A stretch of DNA of 59,001 nt from Pseudomonadota bacterium (GTDB taxonomy: Bacteria; Pseudomonadota; Alphaproteobacteria; Caulobacterales; Caulobacteraceae): positions 1 through 59,001 of the forward strand of contig JAHWJX010000006.1 of assembly GCA_019348195.1 (NCBI GenBank). The letters are read 5' to 3'. The position numbers and the translations under genes were made by a program. Numbering within the stretch: position 1 is the stretch's first letter; every line of letters begins with the position of its first letter. This document shows positions 18,828-26,946 of this stretch, in pieces. Under the pieces are notes generated by a model. It had not been told where the DNA came from. It saw only the letters and a list, made by a program, of their open reading frames with translations, and did no database searches.

Positions 18828-19039
18828 TTCTTTCCAATATCCTGTCTCCTGGCGGCCACTGGGCGGGCCTGTTGGGTTCCGCGAGGCCAGTCCCGAAGCG
18901 CTAGATGCCCGCCTGCGTGTGTACTTCGCCCGTTCCCCGACAGAAACGGCTGCGGTCGGCGCCCGTCCGAACGGAGTGGGACAGACCGCCAGCCGAAGGG
19001 CGATCGCGTCACGGTTTGGTCGCCCGTACCACCACAGCA

Positions 19040-20239
19040 TCAGCCCTCCGCTCCTCGTAAACCTCGCTCCAGCTCCAGGATGGCTGAGCAGATGTGGTAG
19101 AAGGAGCTGGCCGGCGCCGGCTCTGAGACGAAGCTTCCGTCGGCTTCCATCTTGTCCCGCCAGAGTTCGTGCCGGGGCGTGTGCAGATATCGGAGAAGCC
19201 CACGGGCGGCCGTCTCCACCTCTGCGCTGCTCCGTTGATCGTCCGCGAACAGGACAGCGGCTTTCAGCCATTCAGTCTGGGGCCAGAGGCGGGCGCGGTC
19301 TGACCGGACGGACAGATCGTCCCAGAGCTCGTTCACGGCCACGCCGCGCCGAGGGTCGACCCCGCGCAGCCCGATGTCGAAAAGCCGTCGCGCGGCCCGC
19401 TTCGCGTCTTCGGAGCCGCTCAGCCGGCCCCAGCGCTCCAGCAGCCAAGCCCATTCGAACTGGTGGCCGGGCTCCACCAGCCGGCCGAAGTCGTCAGGAC
19501 GGGGACTCCAGTCCGCTTGGAAGAACTCACGCAGAAAACCGCCCTCCCCATCGATGAAACGATTCAGGCACAGGCTGGCGAGCTCCTCGCAGAGGCCCGA
19601 CCAGACCGGAGAAGGGTCGATCTCCAGCCAGGCGAGCGCGGCTTCGAACAGGTGCATCTGCGGATTGGACTGAAACGCACGGGGAGCCTTTTCCGCAAAG
19701 CCGCCTTCCGGGTGACGATAGTTGGCCAAGACAGCTCGCAGCAGAGCTTGTGCGTCCTGCCGCACCGTCCCCCCGCCCACGCCGGCCTTGTGCATGGCGG
19801 CCATGGCGAGCAGGGCGAAAGCCTGATCGTAGAGCAGCGCCGTGTCGTCGAGCACGGATCCGTCTTGCGCGACGAGGCTCCGGAACAATCCATCCGGGCG
19901 GCGGTAACGCTCTTGGAGGCTGCGGCGCCCGTGCTCCACGGCCTCTCGCCAGGGCCCGTTCCAACCGGCTGCGCCAGCGGTGGCGAAACAGTAGATCTGT
20001 CGCGTCTGAACGCGAGCTCGCCGTGGCGCGTCCGAAACCGGCGCTCCCGCCGCATCGATGGCCTCGTGGAACCCCCCGTGCTGGTGATCGGCGCCTCGCT
20101 CCCACCAGAAAGGCCAGGCCGCCTCTTGGAGCCACCGGCTGAAGCCCTGCGCGATCTCCGCTGTGGTCCCTGCGGGCCCTAGGCGTGGCGCCACGGAGGC
20201 TGGCCCGGCATCTGCGGCTGTCACCTTCAAATCCTTCAT
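19040..20239 (-). CDS. AGE family epimerase/isomerase (mannose isomerase-like)
   Basis: The 399-aa protein has the (alpha/alpha)6-barrel repeats of the N-acylglucosamine 2-epimerase family: AAWPFWWERGADHQHGGFHEAID with the conserved GGF near the start, RRARVQTRQIYCFA, PNPQMHLFEA-like SNPQMHLFEAALAWLE, PGHQFEWAWLLERWG with catalytic-type His/Glu, and LWPQTEWLKAA near the end. Members interconvert mannose and fructose or glucose, or act on phosphorylated or N-acetylated sugars. It is downstream of a glucosyl/mannosylglycerate hydrolase and a TonB receptor on the same strand, so a role in routing released mannose is plausible (inference). Confidence 0.88.
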   Translation of the reverse strand: MKDLKVTAADAGPASVAPRLGPAGTTAEIAQGFSRWLQEAAWPFWWERGADHQHGGFHEAIDAAGAPVSDAPRRARVQTRQIYCFATAGAAGWNGPWREAVEHGRRSLQERYRRPDGLFRSLVAQDGSVLDDTALLYDQAFALLAMAAMHKAGVGGGTVRQDAQALLRAVLANYRHPEGGFAEKAPRAFQSNPQMHLFEAALAWLEIDPSPVWSGLCEELASLCLNRFIDGEGGFLREFFQADWSPRPDDFGRLVEPGHQFEWAWLLERWGRLSGSEDAKRAARRLFDIGLRGVDPRRGVAVNELWDDLSVRSDRARLWPQTEWLKAAVLFADDQRSSAEVETAARGLLRYLHTPRHELWRDKMEADGSFVSEPAPASSFYHICSAILELERGLRGAEG

Positions 20240-20422
20240 GCTGATCGCACAACAGCTTCAGCCGCGTGGAAGCTCCATCGTGGCGCTGCGCGGGTTGGCT
20301 TCCTGCACTCCGAATACCCCGCCCGGCCGGCATGGGCGCGACGGAAATCTCAGGGCCATTGTACAAGGCGCCGGCATCGACTTTGAACCGCCCGACCGGC
20401 TCACGAGAGTGGAGCCTTTGCG

Positions 20423-21715
20423 TTAGCCGCTGGACGCGGATCGCTCGCTCAGCCAGTGCAACCAGATGGCCGCCGTCCAGGAGAAGTCCCCGCCCCCGGT
20501 CCCTTGGGCCGTGACCGGACTAAAGGCCTCGTAGAATCCGGCCGTCTCGATCAGGCGCCGCGTGTCATCGCGAACGCGATCGGCCCAGACGGTGAGCCCG
20601 GCCTCCGCCAAGCCGGTCCCGATCATATAGTTGACCACGGCCCAGACCGGACCACGCCAGTAGCGGATCGCGTCGAAGCCTCCCTCGTCGGGATCGAGGC
20701 TGGGCATAAGGTAACGGGTGCTGCGGCCGAAGCGCTCCAAGTGCGCCAAGGTCCGGGCGTCCCGCGCTTCCGTCCGCAGGCCGGCGTAGAACCCCAGAAA
20801 GGAGGCGCTGGTCACGTAACCGGACGATCGGCCGGTGATGACATCGCGGGAGCAGTAGGCGCCCACCTCCTCGTTCCACAACCAGCCCACGCCGGCCTCG
20901 GCCAAAGCGATCCAGCCGCGGACCTCGGCCGCTTCCGCCTGAGACCCGAGCGCCTCGGCTAGCGCGAGCAGATCGCGGTTGGCGCGGAGCAGGATCATGG
21001 TCATGCCCACATCGGCCACCCGGAACGGGTTCTCGGCCGAGATACGCGCGTGGTCCCACCCCACTCGGGAGCCGAACTGCACCAAGGCCACATAGCGGTC
21101 GTACTCGAGCTTGGTGGGCCTCATGCTGGGGTCCAGGTGACCCGTGTCCTGCCGCTGGTAGTGACCCACCTGGGAGGTGTCGATCGCCAAGGCGGGCGCG
21201 TCCCATTCCGGGGAGTTGTCGCGCCCCGTCTCCCAAGGGTGCATGGCCACAACGACGCCCTTCCCTATCGGGTCGCGGAAGGTGTGAAACCAGTGGTGCC
21301 AAGCCATCAGCTTGGGAAAGAGGAGCTCCAGGCGAGGACGGAATGAGGGATCGCCCTCATCTTCCCAGAGGCTGCGCACAACGCTCGCCGCCACAGGCGG
21401 CTGGGTGATGCCCGATGTTCGTGGCGTCCTCTGAGTGCCCCATACCGACGGACCCGGGAAGTAGCCGGGGTCGTCCTTCCAGAAGATGATGTGGGGGACA
21501 AAGCCGTCCTCCCACTGCCCCTCGAAGAGGGTCTCGATCTCCCGCCAGGCGCGATCCTTGTCGAAGGTCGCGAAGCCCAGCGCCACAAAGGCCGAGTCCC
21601 AGTTCCACTGGAACGGATAGACCCGCCCGTTGGGCACGGTGTAGCCGCCCCGGTCATTGGCCGAGAGGATCTCACGCGCTCGCCGATCGAGCTCGGACGA
21701 CAGGTCGCCTGGCAT
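20423..21715 (-). CDS. GH63-type glucosylglycerate/mannosylglycerate hydrolase
   Basis: The 430-aa protein closely follows the glucosylglycerate hydrolase/MGH1 pattern: SANDRGGYTVPNGRVYPFQW then NWDSAFVALGFATFDKDRAW at residues 19-57, EGQWEDGFVPHIIFWKDDPG then YFPGPSVW at 65-92, MHPWETGRDNSPEWDAPA at 158-175, and FSPVTAQGTGGGDFSWTAA near the end. The family hydrolyses glucosyl- or mannosylglycerate to hexose and glycerate. No signal peptide is visible, so it should act in the cytoplasm after uptake. It sits 29 bp after the TonB receptor, and a glycerate kinase is encoded nearby, which fits this substrate. Gluco versus manno preference cannot be read from the sequence. Confidence 0.9.
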   Translation of the reverse strand: MPGDLSSELDRRAREILSANDRGGYTVPNGRVYPFQWNWDSAFVALGFATFDKDRAWREIETLFEGQWEDGFVPHIIFWKDDPGYFPGPSVWGTQRTPRTSGITQPPVAASVVRSLWEDEGDPSFRPRLELLFPKLMAWHHWFHTFRDPIGKGVVVAMHPWETGRDNSPEWDAPALAIDTSQVGHYQRQDTGHLDPSMRPTKLEYDRYVALVQFGSRVGWDHARISAENPFRVADVGMTMILLRANRDLLALAEALGSQAEAAEVRGWIALAEAGVGWLWNEEVGAYCSRDVITGRSSGYVTSASFLGFYAGLRTEARDARTLAHLERFGRSTRYLMPSLDPDEGGFDAIRYWRGPVWAVVNYMIGTGLAEAGLTVWADRVRDDTRRLIETAGFYEAFSPVTAQGTGGGDFSWTAAIWLHWLSERSASSG

Positions 21716-21744
21716 TTGTAAGCCCTCTCGCCGATCGGGACTGC

Positions 21745-24312
21745 TCAGAACCTCAAGGTCAGGCGCGCCGTCACCCGGCGCGGAAGCACCGGCCGCCCGA
21801 TGAAGAAGCTGCCGCTCCCGACCTGATTGGAGGCCTGCCGCGGCGAGCCTTCGGTGATGCCCTGGCTTTCGTTGAGGTTGAAGACGTGGAACCCGAACCG
21901 GGCCGTCTGCCCGCCCAGATCCATCGTATAGCCGAGATCGAGGTTGACGACGTTGAAGCCCTCCAGCTCGATGGCGTTGGAGAAGTCGGTGAAGGTTGAC
22001 CCCGTATAGTTGGTGAAGATCGCCGCATCGAAGCGATCGTCATCATAGTACAATCCGGCGTTGTAGAGCACATTCGGCTGACGCAGCAGCTCGTTGCCCA
22101 CGAAGGCCGGGTTCCTGTCGAAGGCCGTGAGCTCGTGTTCCTGCAGCGTGACGTTGCCGTCGAACACCAGATTGTCGAGCAAGCGAACCCGGACGGTGGA
22201 CTCCAGCCCGTAGGACTGGGTGGAGACCACGCTCACCCGCTCGACCACGCCGCCCTGCGGGTCGTTGACGAAGACCACGTCGCGGCGGTTTTCCAGCTCG
22301 GTGTAGAGACCCGCCACGGTCCCGGAGACGCGGCCGCCCGCATATTTCACACCCGCCTCACCCTGGCGGATGATCTCGGGCTGGTAGGTCTGAGCCCTGC
22401 CCAGCGCGTTGAAGGCCACGGAGCGGATTTCCGGGAAGAAGTAGCCTCGCGCGGCGTTGGCGTAGAGGCTGACGTCGCGGGTGAGCCGGTAAAGGACGCC
22501 AAAGGCGGCCGCATATTCGGTCGCCTCCACCTGATCCTGCAGGAAGGTCCCATTGCCATAGACGACGTCACGCAGCGGCTGGGCCAGGTTGGGCGTGGTG
22601 GCGTCGGTAACGACCGTGGAGGTGCGCTCGCGCCGGATGTCGCCTTCCAGGGTTTCGACACGCACTCCGATGTCGAAGACGAAGCGGTCGGCCTCGATCT
22701 GATCGGCCAGATAGACGGCGTAGCGGGTCGCTTCGTGGTGGTTGTTCACATAGCCCACGCCGGCGTTGAGCAGACCGTTGCGCGAGACCACCGTCCGTGT
22801 TCCGTCCGGATTGCGCACCACCAGGTCGACAAGGCGGGCCTGGTTGTTGAAGTCGGCTAGATAGGCCGTCGTGATGTTGAAGTCCTGAGCCTCCGCCCGT
22901 GCGAAGAAGCCTCCCAAGGTGAAGTTGTGGCTGAACGCTCCAGTGGTCAGCTCCTTGGTGAAGTTGAGCTCGCCGCTGAAGTCGTTCGCCGGCCGGTCCC
23001 GATCGATGAACCGGTTCGGAAACAGCAGGAAATTCTGCGGGACCGGCTGCCCCGTGTTGGTGAAGGTGAAGGTCGCGTTCTCCAGGCTCGGCAGCCTCCG
23101 GTTGACCAGGAACTCCGACAGGGACTCCGGACGGTTGATGATCCCGTCGCCGTCCAGGAAGAAATCGAACGCGTGATCATATCGGGCGTACTTCGCGCGC
23201 GCATTGACGCCGAAGCCGTTCCCCAGATCCTTGTCGAAGACGAGCGCAAGCGAGCCGCCGCGGGTGGCCACGCCGTTTTCGATGGAGGTGCGGAAGATCC
23301 CGTCGGGCGTCGGGTAGGAGAGCCCTGCCACCTGGTTCGTTTGCACGGAGAAGACGCGCTCCCCGTCGTTGCCGGCTATCCGCTCCCTGTTCGTCCCGCT
23401 CAGCGGGAAAGGCAGATAGAACTGCACCCGGTCGTCGATGAACTGGCCATAAAGGGTGACCGACCCCGATCCATCCTCGAAACGGCGGCGGATGTTGCCG
23501 CGAAGCTGAACGCCTTCGGTGTCGTTGCCCGTGCGGATCGGGCCTTCGTCGTACCGATAGTAGCCCGACACCGAGTAGAAGAGGTTGGAGCCCGGCGCCA
23601 CGGGACCGCTCAGGACGAAGTCGCCGCGCAACCGTCCCTTGTCGGCCGCCTCCAGCTGGAAGACTCCCCGCGGCTCGTCCGTTCCGGTGGTGGAGATGTA
23701 GTTGATCAGACCCGCCACCGAACCCGGACCGAACAGGTTGGAGACGCCGCCCCGGACAAACTCCAGCCGCTCCAGCCCGAGGTCGTTGCGGTAATAGACG
23801 TCGAAGGCCGAGGAGTTCAGGCCAAAGACGCTGAAGACGGGCACGCCGTCGTACAGGAGCGGGGTGAACTGATACTGGCCGCCGGACGGAAGGCCCTTGA
23901 CGAAGACGTTGGCCGCGACCTCGCCGCCGCCGCCCTCCGCCTTGATGGACGGCACCGTGTTGAGGATGTCGGCCTGGCTGCTCGAGGTCAGGCGTTCGAG
24001 ATCGTCCTGGTCCACGGTTGTAACGGAAAGCGGCGTAACCAGCGCGCGTCGGGCGCGGCTGGTCCCGGTGACGATCACCGCCTCGAGCTCGTTCTCCTCC
24101 TCCCCGGGGCCTTCGGCGGCAGCCTCGGCTCCAGCGGCAGGCGGCGCATCCGCAGCGGGCGGCGCATCCGCAGACGGCGCATCGGACGCGGGCGGTGAAG
24201 TGGTCGGCGGCGCAGTCTGGGCCTGCGCCACGGCCGGCAGGAAGCACAGGGCGGTCGCAGACAGGAGAAGCATCCGACCGCGGATGCGGTCTCGGCGCGC
24301 GGTGGTCAGCAT
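21745..24312 (-). CDS. TonB-dependent receptor (predicted glycosylglycerate receptor)
   Basis: The 855-aa outer-membrane protein has a signal peptide (about residues 1-30, ending VAQAQ), a Pro/Ala/Asp-rich linker, the TonB box/plug start EAVIVTGTSRARRALVTPLS, plug motifs (LERLEFVRGGVSNLFGPGSVAG, GLINYIS) and a beta-barrel ending ARLTLRF with the terminal Phe. The ATG at 24312 is chosen because GGGGGAAAAGG lies just upstream. As the first gene before the GH63 hydrolase it is the likely outer-membrane importer for that substrate. Its promoter faces the divergent LysR gene. Confidence 0.92.
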   Translation of the reverse strand: MLTTARRDRIRGRMLLLSATALCFLPAVAQAQTAPPTTSPPASDAPSADAPPAADAPPAAGAEAAAEGPGEEENELEAVIVTGTSRARRALVTPLSVTTVDQDDLERLTSSSQADILNTVPSIKAEGGGGEVAANVFVKGLPSGGQYQFTPLLYDGVPVFSVFGLNSSAFDVYYRNDLGLERLEFVRGGVSNLFGPGSVAGLINYISTTGTDEPRGVFQLEAADKGRLRGDFVLSGPVAPGSNLFYSVSGYYRYDEGPIRTGNDTEGVQLRGNIRRRFEDGSGSVTLYGQFIDDRVQFYLPFPLSGTNRERIAGNDGERVFSVQTNQVAGLSYPTPDGIFRTSIENGVATRGGSLALVFDKDLGNGFGVNARAKYARYDHAFDFFLDGDGIINRPESLSEFLVNRRLPSLENATFTFTNTGQPVPQNFLLFPNRFIDRDRPANDFSGELNFTKELTTGAFSHNFTLGGFFARAEAQDFNITTAYLADFNNQARLVDLVVRNPDGTRTVVSRNGLLNAGVGYVNNHHEATRYAVYLADQIEADRFVFDIGVRVETLEGDIRRERTSTVVTDATTPNLAQPLRDVVYGNGTFLQDQVEATEYAAAFGVLYRLTRDVSLYANAARGYFFPEIRSVAFNALGRAQTYQPEIIRQGEAGVKYAGGRVSGTVAGLYTELENRRDVVFVNDPQGGVVERVSVVSTQSYGLESTVRVRLLDNLVFDGNVTLQEHELTAFDRNPAFVGNELLRQPNVLYNAGLYYDDDRFDAAIFTNYTGSTFTDFSNAIELEGFNVVNLDLGYTMDLGGQTARFGFHVFNLNESQGITEGSPRQASNQVGSGSFFIGRPVLPRRVTARLTLRF

Positions 24313-24490
24313 GGTCCTTTTCCCCCTTGACGTTCCCGGCCACGTTGACCGCGGCTCTGTGCTCAAAGCCGACGGCTCTTTCAGGAATCGCCGCCTTCGC
24401 CGGTGGCGGGCCCTAGCGGCGGGTCGCGGCTTGGTGGGAGCGTGCGGCGCCGAGGCGAGCAGCCGCTAGACCATGGGGACGAAACAATCT

Positions 24491-24510
24491 GTTGTTCATT
24501 CTGCAACAAC
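24491..24510. promoter_or_regulatory. Inverted repeat in the TonB receptor/LysR divergent region
   Basis: GTTGTTCATTCTGCAACAAC has perfect 6-bp arms with an 8-base spacer, in a locally AT-richer patch between the receptor start (24312) and the LysR start (24572). LysR-type regulators typically bind such T-N11-A dyads in the divergent promoter they share, so this is the best candidate operator for the neighbouring LysR protein. Confidence 0.55.
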
Positions 24511-24571
24511 CGCCTAGCGGTCCAGAGCCGCCGCGCGCTTCGGACGCGTCGCCGCCGACAGTTGGAACATC

Positions 24572-25477
24572 ATGCTCGATCTCGGAGATCTGATGGTCTT
24601 CACCAAGGTGGTGGAGACCGAGAGCCTGACGCGGGCCGGCAAGCTGCTCGGCCTGCCGAAGTCGACGGTCAGCCGCCGCGTCTCGCGGCTCGAGGAGCAC
24701 CTTGGCTCCCAGCTTCTTCACCGAAGCACCCGGGCCGTGACGGTGACGCAGGACGGGGCTCTCTTCTTCGAGTACTGCCTCCGAAGCATCGGCGTGCTTC
24801 GGGACGGCGAGCGCGCGTTGCAGAACCAGCATGGCCGCCCACTGGGCGTGGTCCGGGTGGCGATCCCCTATGTGCTGGGTCACAGCTCGGTGGGTCGCCT
24901 GCTCGCGGAGTTCCTTGAGCTCTATCCCGACCTGAGGCTGGTCAGCGTCCTCAGCGACGATCCGGTGGGGCTTCTCCGCAGCGGTTTCGACCTCGCGCTC
25001 ACCGCCGGGCCGCTCGACGACTCCGGCCTGATCGGGGTCAAGCTCGGCGTCACGGAATGCGGCGCCTTCGGCTCGCCCGAATACTTCGAGCGCAAGGGCA
25101 GGCCCCAGAACCACATTGAACTGCCCCGCTTCGATCTCCTCGCCTCAGGAACCCTGGACCGCCGGCACCGATGGTCGCTGCACAACGGCGCTCAGGAGGT
25201 CACCGTGGAGTTCAGCCCCAAGCTGGTGTGCAACGATCTGATCCTGCTGCGGCACGCCACCCTGTCCGGTCTGGGGATCGCCAACCTGCCTGCCTTTCTC
25301 TGCAAGCACGACTTGGCGCAAGGCCGCATCGTTGAGGTGCTGCCAGGCTGGAAGACGGCGGACATGAGCTTCTTCGCTCTCTTCCCGGAACCCAAGGCCC
25401 TGCCCATGCGCGTTCGCACCTTGATCGACTTCCTGGTCGACAGGCTGCGCAGGACGCTGTCGTGGGAGATCCATTGA
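24572..25477 (+). CDS. LysR family transcriptional regulator
   Basis: The 301-aa protein has an N-terminal winged HTH (residues 1-60): LMVFTKVVETESLTRAGKLL and GLPKSTVSRRVSRLEEHLG, then QLLHRSTRAVTVTQDGALFFEY. The remainder is a periplasmic-binding-protein-like effector domain with RVAIPYVLGH and FDLALTAGPLDDSGL. It most resembles the CrgA/ArgP-like large LysR branch. It is divergent from the TonB receptor and followed by glycerate kinase and a transporter, so it probably controls the whole cluster, with glycerate or the glycoside as ligand (inference). Confidence 0.93.
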   Translation: MLDLGDLMVFTKVVETESLTRAGKLLGLPKSTVSRRVSRLEEHLGSQLLHRSTRAVTVTQDGALFFEYCLRSIGVLRDGERALQNQHGRPLGVVRVAIPYVLGHSSVGRLLAEFLELYPDLRLVSVLSDDPVGLLRSGFDLALTAGPLDDSGLIGVKLGVTECGAFGSPEYFERKGRPQNHIELPRFDLLASGTLDRRHRWSLHNGAQEVTVEFSPKLVCNDLILLRHATLSGLGIANLPAFLCKHDLAQGRIVEVLPGWKTADMSFFALFPEPKALPMRVRTLIDFLVDRLRRTLSWEIH

Positions 25478-25490
25478 TCATGCCGGATCA

Positions 25491-25507
25491 TGGAACACTG
25501 TGTTCCA
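25491..25507. promoter_or_regulatory. Perfect 17-nt palindrome upstream of glycerate kinase
   Basis: TGGAACACTGTGTTCCA has 8-bp perfect arms around a single central base. It lies 14 bp after the LysR stop and about 108 bp before the glycerate kinase start, a typical operator position. The TGGAA..TTCCA half-sites resemble IclR-family operators more than LysR ones, so a second regulator may act here. Confidence 0.6.
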
Positions 25508-25614
25508 GAAACACGCCCTATTGCGAGTTCCTCCAGGCAGGCAGCCTCCACGCGTGAGGAGCGCTCTTCCGGTCGTTGACCCACCGGGTGCGTTCCCCTG
25601 GCGGACGGTTGGGG

Positions 25615-26910
25615 ATGGTGGGCGAGAGTTTTCCTGAACAGCGCGCAACCTTGCGGGCCCTGCTGCAAGGCGCGGTGGACACCGTGTCGGCGCAGGCGGC
25701 CATGCCCCCGTCCCTGCCCGCCCCCCCTCATGGACGCCAGGTCGTCATCGCGGTCGGCAAGGCCGCAGCCGCCATGGCTAAGACCGCAGCGGAGCGAAGC
25801 CCGGGTCCCTTGTCCGGCCTCATCGTGACCCGCTACGGGCACCTGATGGATGGCGCGACCCCTCCCGGGTTCGAGGTGATCGAGGCCGGTCACCCTTTTC
25901 CGGACGCTGCAAGCGTCCATGCCGCCGACCGGGCCCTGGAGGTCGCGCGCAGTTTGGGCGCCCAAGACCAGTTGCTGCTGCTCTTGTCCGGGGGCGGCTC
26001 GGCCTTGCTGGCGGCCCCCGCTCCCGGCCTCACCCTGGCTGACAAGCAGGATGTCACCCGCGCCCTGCTGCGATCGGGCGCCACCATCGCCGAGATCAAT
26101 TGCGTGAGGAAGCACCTGTCCAGGATCAAGGGCGGTCGTCTGGCGGTCGCCGCGGGTCGGGCCAAGGTGGTGACCCTGATCATCTCCGACGTGCCGGGCG
26201 ACGACCCGTCCTTCGTGTCCTCGGGCCCGAGCGTTGCGGACCATACGACTCTTGAGACGGCGCGGGACATCCTGTCGAAGTACGGCATCACGCCATGCGC
26301 CGCCGTGGTCTCAGCTCTGAACGATCCATCCAACGAGACGCCGCCGGCCGACAGCCTGGGGTTGGCGGGCGGTGAGATCACGGTGATCGCGCGTGCGCGC
26401 GACGCCCTGGCCGGAGCCGGTGAGATCGCCGCCAAGGCGGGCTATGCGGTCACCCAGCTGGGGGACCAGCTGCAGGCGGAAGCCCGCCATCTGGGCGCCA
26501 GCCACGCCGCACTGGCCCGTCGCCTCGCCGCCGATGGAAGGCGCCGGGCCATCATCTCCGGCGGAGAGACCACGGTGACCGTGGTCAATCCCAAGGGACG
26601 CGGCGGCCGCAACCTCGAGTACCTGCTGGGCTTGGCCATCGCCCTGGACGGGGCGCCGGGCATCTGCGTGCTGGCCTGCGACACCGACGGGATCGACGGA
26701 ACGGAGAACGCCGCCGGCGCGATCGTGGTGCCCGACACCCTGGAGCGGGCCCGCCAACGGGGGCTGGATCCGCTCGAACATCTGCGGGGCAACAACGCCT
26801 TTCTCTTCTTCGAAGCGCTGGGCGATTTGGTGGTGACGGGACCCACCCTGACCAATGTCAATGACTTCCGCACCATCCTGATCGATGGGGCGGCGACCGG
26901 ATCAGGATGA
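25615..26910 (+). CDS. gckA: Glycerate 2-kinase (GckA/TtuD, DUF4147 family)
   Basis: The enzyme phosphorylates D-glycerate to 2-phosphoglycerate. The 431-aa protein shows VVIAVGKAAAAMAKTA, LLLLSGGGSALLAAPAPG with the phosphate-binding glycine loop, INCVRKHLSRIKGGRLA, LIISDVPGDDPSFVSSGP, IISGGETTVTVVNPKGRGGRNLE and VLACDTDGIDGTENAAGA, all family hallmarks. I use the ATG at 25615; a longer start at 25576 adds 13 unconserved residues. The gene is followed after 36 bp by an MFS transporter. It supplies the fate of glycerate released by the GH63 hydrolase. Confidence 0.94.
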   Translation: MVGESFPEQRATLRALLQGAVDTVSAQAAMPPSLPAPPHGRQVVIAVGKAAAAMAKTAAERSPGPLSGLIVTRYGHLMDGATPPGFEVIEAGHPFPDAASVHAADRALEVARSLGAQDQLLLLLSGGGSALLAAPAPGLTLADKQDVTRALLRSGATIAEINCVRKHLSRIKGGRLAVAAGRAKVVTLIISDVPGDDPSFVSSGPSVADHTTLETARDILSKYGITPCAAVVSALNDPSNETPPADSLGLAGGEITVIARARDALAGAGEIAAKAGYAVTQLGDQLQAEARHLGASHAALARRLAADGRRRAIISGGETTVTVVNPKGRGGRNLEYLLGLAIALDGAPGICVLACDTDGIDGTENAAGAIVVPDTLERARQRGLDPLEHLRGNNAFLFFEALGDLVVTGPTLTNVNDFRTILIDGAATGSG

Positions 26911-26946
26911 GCTCGGGTGCGGGCTCGTCAACAGAAAGGAACGGTG

